43,868 bases of DNA, from positions 1 to 43,868 of the forward strand of contig JAJPKD010000274.1 of NCBI GenBank assembly GCA_021323895.1, read 5' to 3'. The translations under genes and the position numbers were made by a program. The notes below the pieces were generated by a model. The model was not told the origin of the DNA and did no database searches. It saw nothing but the letters and a program-made list of their open reading frames with translations. Source of the DNA: Acidobacteriota bacterium (lineage in GTDB: Bacteria; Acidobacteriota; Blastocatellia; Pyrinomonadales; Pyrinomonadaceae). Of this stretch, positions 42,736 through 43,868 are shown in pieces (position 1 is the stretch's first letter; each line of letters starts with the position of its first letter).

Positions 42736-43868
42736 ATGACTCTCGAAGAGAAGCTCAAAGAAATTCCGCGCTCGCCCGGCGTCTATCTGCACAAAGACGC
42801 GAGCGGGAAGATCATCTACATCGGCAAGGCCAAGAACTTGCGCAATCGTGTGCGTTCATACTTCCAATCGGGACGTCGCGGCGAATTCAGTTACGGCATC
42901 AAGACCGAAGAACTCGTCAATCAAATCGCCGACGTTGAGGTCATCGTTACCGATAATGAAGCGGAAGCTTTCATCCTCGAAGCGTCGCTCGTAAAGAAGC
43001 ATCAGCCGTTCTTCAATTACAAGCTAAAAGACGACAAGTCTTACCCGCATCTGAAGCTGACAGTCAACGAACCTTTTCCGAAATGCGTGATCACGCGACG
43101 CATACAAAATGACGGCGCGCTCTACTTCGGTCCGTTTCTGCCGGCGTCGATGGCGCGCCGGACGATCGATTTGATCAATCGCACCTTTCAGTTGCGCACT
43201 TGCGACATCGAGATTGACGGCAAAGCGCCGCGCCCGTGTCTCGAGTATCACATCAAGCGCTGCCTTGGCCCATGCGTGAAAGGCCTTTGCACGCCGGAAG
43301 AATATCAGGAAGCCGTGCGCGATGTGCGGATGCTGCTTGAAGGACGCAACACTGAACTGGCTGACAAACTGGAGACGCGGATGCTGCAGGCGTCGGAAGC
43401 GACGCGTTACGAAATCGCCGCGAAGTATCGCGATCTGCGGAAGACCGTCATCAAGCTTTCCGAGCAGCAGAAGATGGCGACGACTTCGGAAAGCGACATC
43501 GACATCTTCGGTTACTACCGCGAGGGAAAGCGTCTGGCGCTGCAACTGTTCACCATGCGTGAAGGTGACATCGTCGGCCGCCGCGAATTCTTCTGGGAAG
43601 ACTTGCCAGAAGATGATTTCAATCCGGCGAACTTCATCGGTGAAGTCTTGATGCAGTACTACAGTGGCTCAGATGCGCCAACCGTTCCGGCTGCAGATCT
43701 GCAGACGCACGAGGTGCGCACATCGTTCTTGCCTCGCGAGATTCACGTGCCCGTGGATTTTGAGGATCGCGAGCTGCTCGAAAAAGTTTTGAGCGAGCGG
43801 CGCGGCCGTCGCGTGCATATTCTCGCGCCACAACGCGGCGAGAAGCGCGACATGATCGATCTCGTCGA
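42736..43868 (+). CDS. uvrC: UvrABC excinuclease subunit C (3' end outside window)
   Basis: UvrC makes both incisions in nucleotide excision repair. The window holds 377 codons. The GIY-YIG nuclease domain is at residues 10-95 (PGVYLHKDASGKIIYIGKAK, then NLRNRVRSYF), with the cysteine cluster CLEYHIKRCLGPCVKGLC near 170 as in iron-sulfur-type UvrC. The UVR motif lies near residues 215-250 (YEIAAKYRDLRKTVIKLSEQ). The C-terminal RNase H-like nuclease and HhH domains lie beyond the window. The ATG at 42736 gives the usual MTLEEKLKEIPRSPG start; an in-frame ATG at 42706 would add 10 residues. Confidence 0.96.
   Translation, partial: MTLEEKLKEIPRSPGVYLHKDASGKIIYIGKAKNLRNRVRSYFQSGRRGEFSYGIKTEELVNQIADVEVIVTDNEAEAFILEASLVKKHQPFFNYKLKDDKSYPHLKLTVNEPFPKCVITRRIQNDGALYFGPFLPASMARRTIDLINRTFQLRTCDIEIDGKAPRPCLEYHIKRCLGPCVKGLCTPEEYQEAVRDVRMLLEGRNTELADKLETRMLQASEATRYEIAAKYRDLRKTVIKLSEQQKMATTSESDIDIFGYYREGKRLALQLFTMREGDIVGRREFFWEDLPEDDFNPANFIGEVLMQYYSGSDAPTVPAADLQTHEVRTSFLPREIHVPVDFEDRELLEKVLSERRGRRVHILAPQRGEKRDMIDLV

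Overview
The window looks like a chromosomal segment of a free-living, aerobic, heterotrophic Gram-negative bacterium. The best guess is Acidobacteriota, class Blastocatellia or a relative. This rests on gene style, not on a marker-gene search: large secreted S9 and M61 peptidases, a 2804-residue secreted protein with choice-of-anchor-Q-like and DUF4214-like regions, YCF48-type propellers, and intergenic regions packed with paired inverted repeats. Composition is moderately GC-rich. Genes are close together and no stretch over 300 bp lacks a gene. I saw no tRNA, rRNA, CRISPR array, prophage or transposase.

Layout. 1-3.5 kb (minus): purF followed 9 bp later by a partial molybdopterin-dependent xanthine dehydrogenase-like subunit that runs off the left edge. 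3.6-9 kb (plus): cytochrome c, a membrane-anchored hypothetical, a zinc alcohol dehydrogenase, an HtrA/Deg protease and an aldehyde dehydrogenase broken by one in-frame TAG. 9-12.5 kb (plus): a VapBC toxin-antitoxin pair overlapping lepA, a zinc-ribbon membrane protein and an RNase HI. 12.6-19.3 kb (plus): a double-propeller YCF48-like protein, fumC, hsp20 and lon, the last with a -1 frameshift. 19.3-20.1 kb: a HigBA-type module with a palindromic operator inside its promoter. 20.1-31 kb: mostly secreted hydrolases (S9 peptidase, a LAS/M23-like peptidase overlapping a UBP zinc finger, M61 peptidase, esterase), plus a cupin-SDR pair and a poly-Gln secreted protein. 31-43.9 kb: DoxX, an MFS transporter, the giant secreted protein, a PfkB kinase and the 5' part of uvrC.

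How the genes fit together. Several short translationally coupled chains are visible: vapB-vapC-lepA; UBP finger-peptidase; M61-esterase-small membrane protein; higB-higA. Protein quality control is well represented (HtrA, Lon, Hsp20). The secreted peptidases, esterase and giant protein suggest a lifestyle built on degrading and sticking to polymers; this is inference.

The most distinctive feature is the repeat landscape. Around ten intergenic gaps hold a pair of inverted arms, from at least six unrelated sequence families (REPIN-like). Copies of two of these families also sit in frame inside the xanthine dehydrogenase gene, and others form the apparent start or end of neighbouring ORFs. Two genes (aldehyde dehydrogenase and lon) carry single-base lesions, while an 8.4-kb ORF in the same window is intact. 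I did not find a clearly new defence or metabolic system. The repeat families and their spread into coding sequence are the strongest lead.
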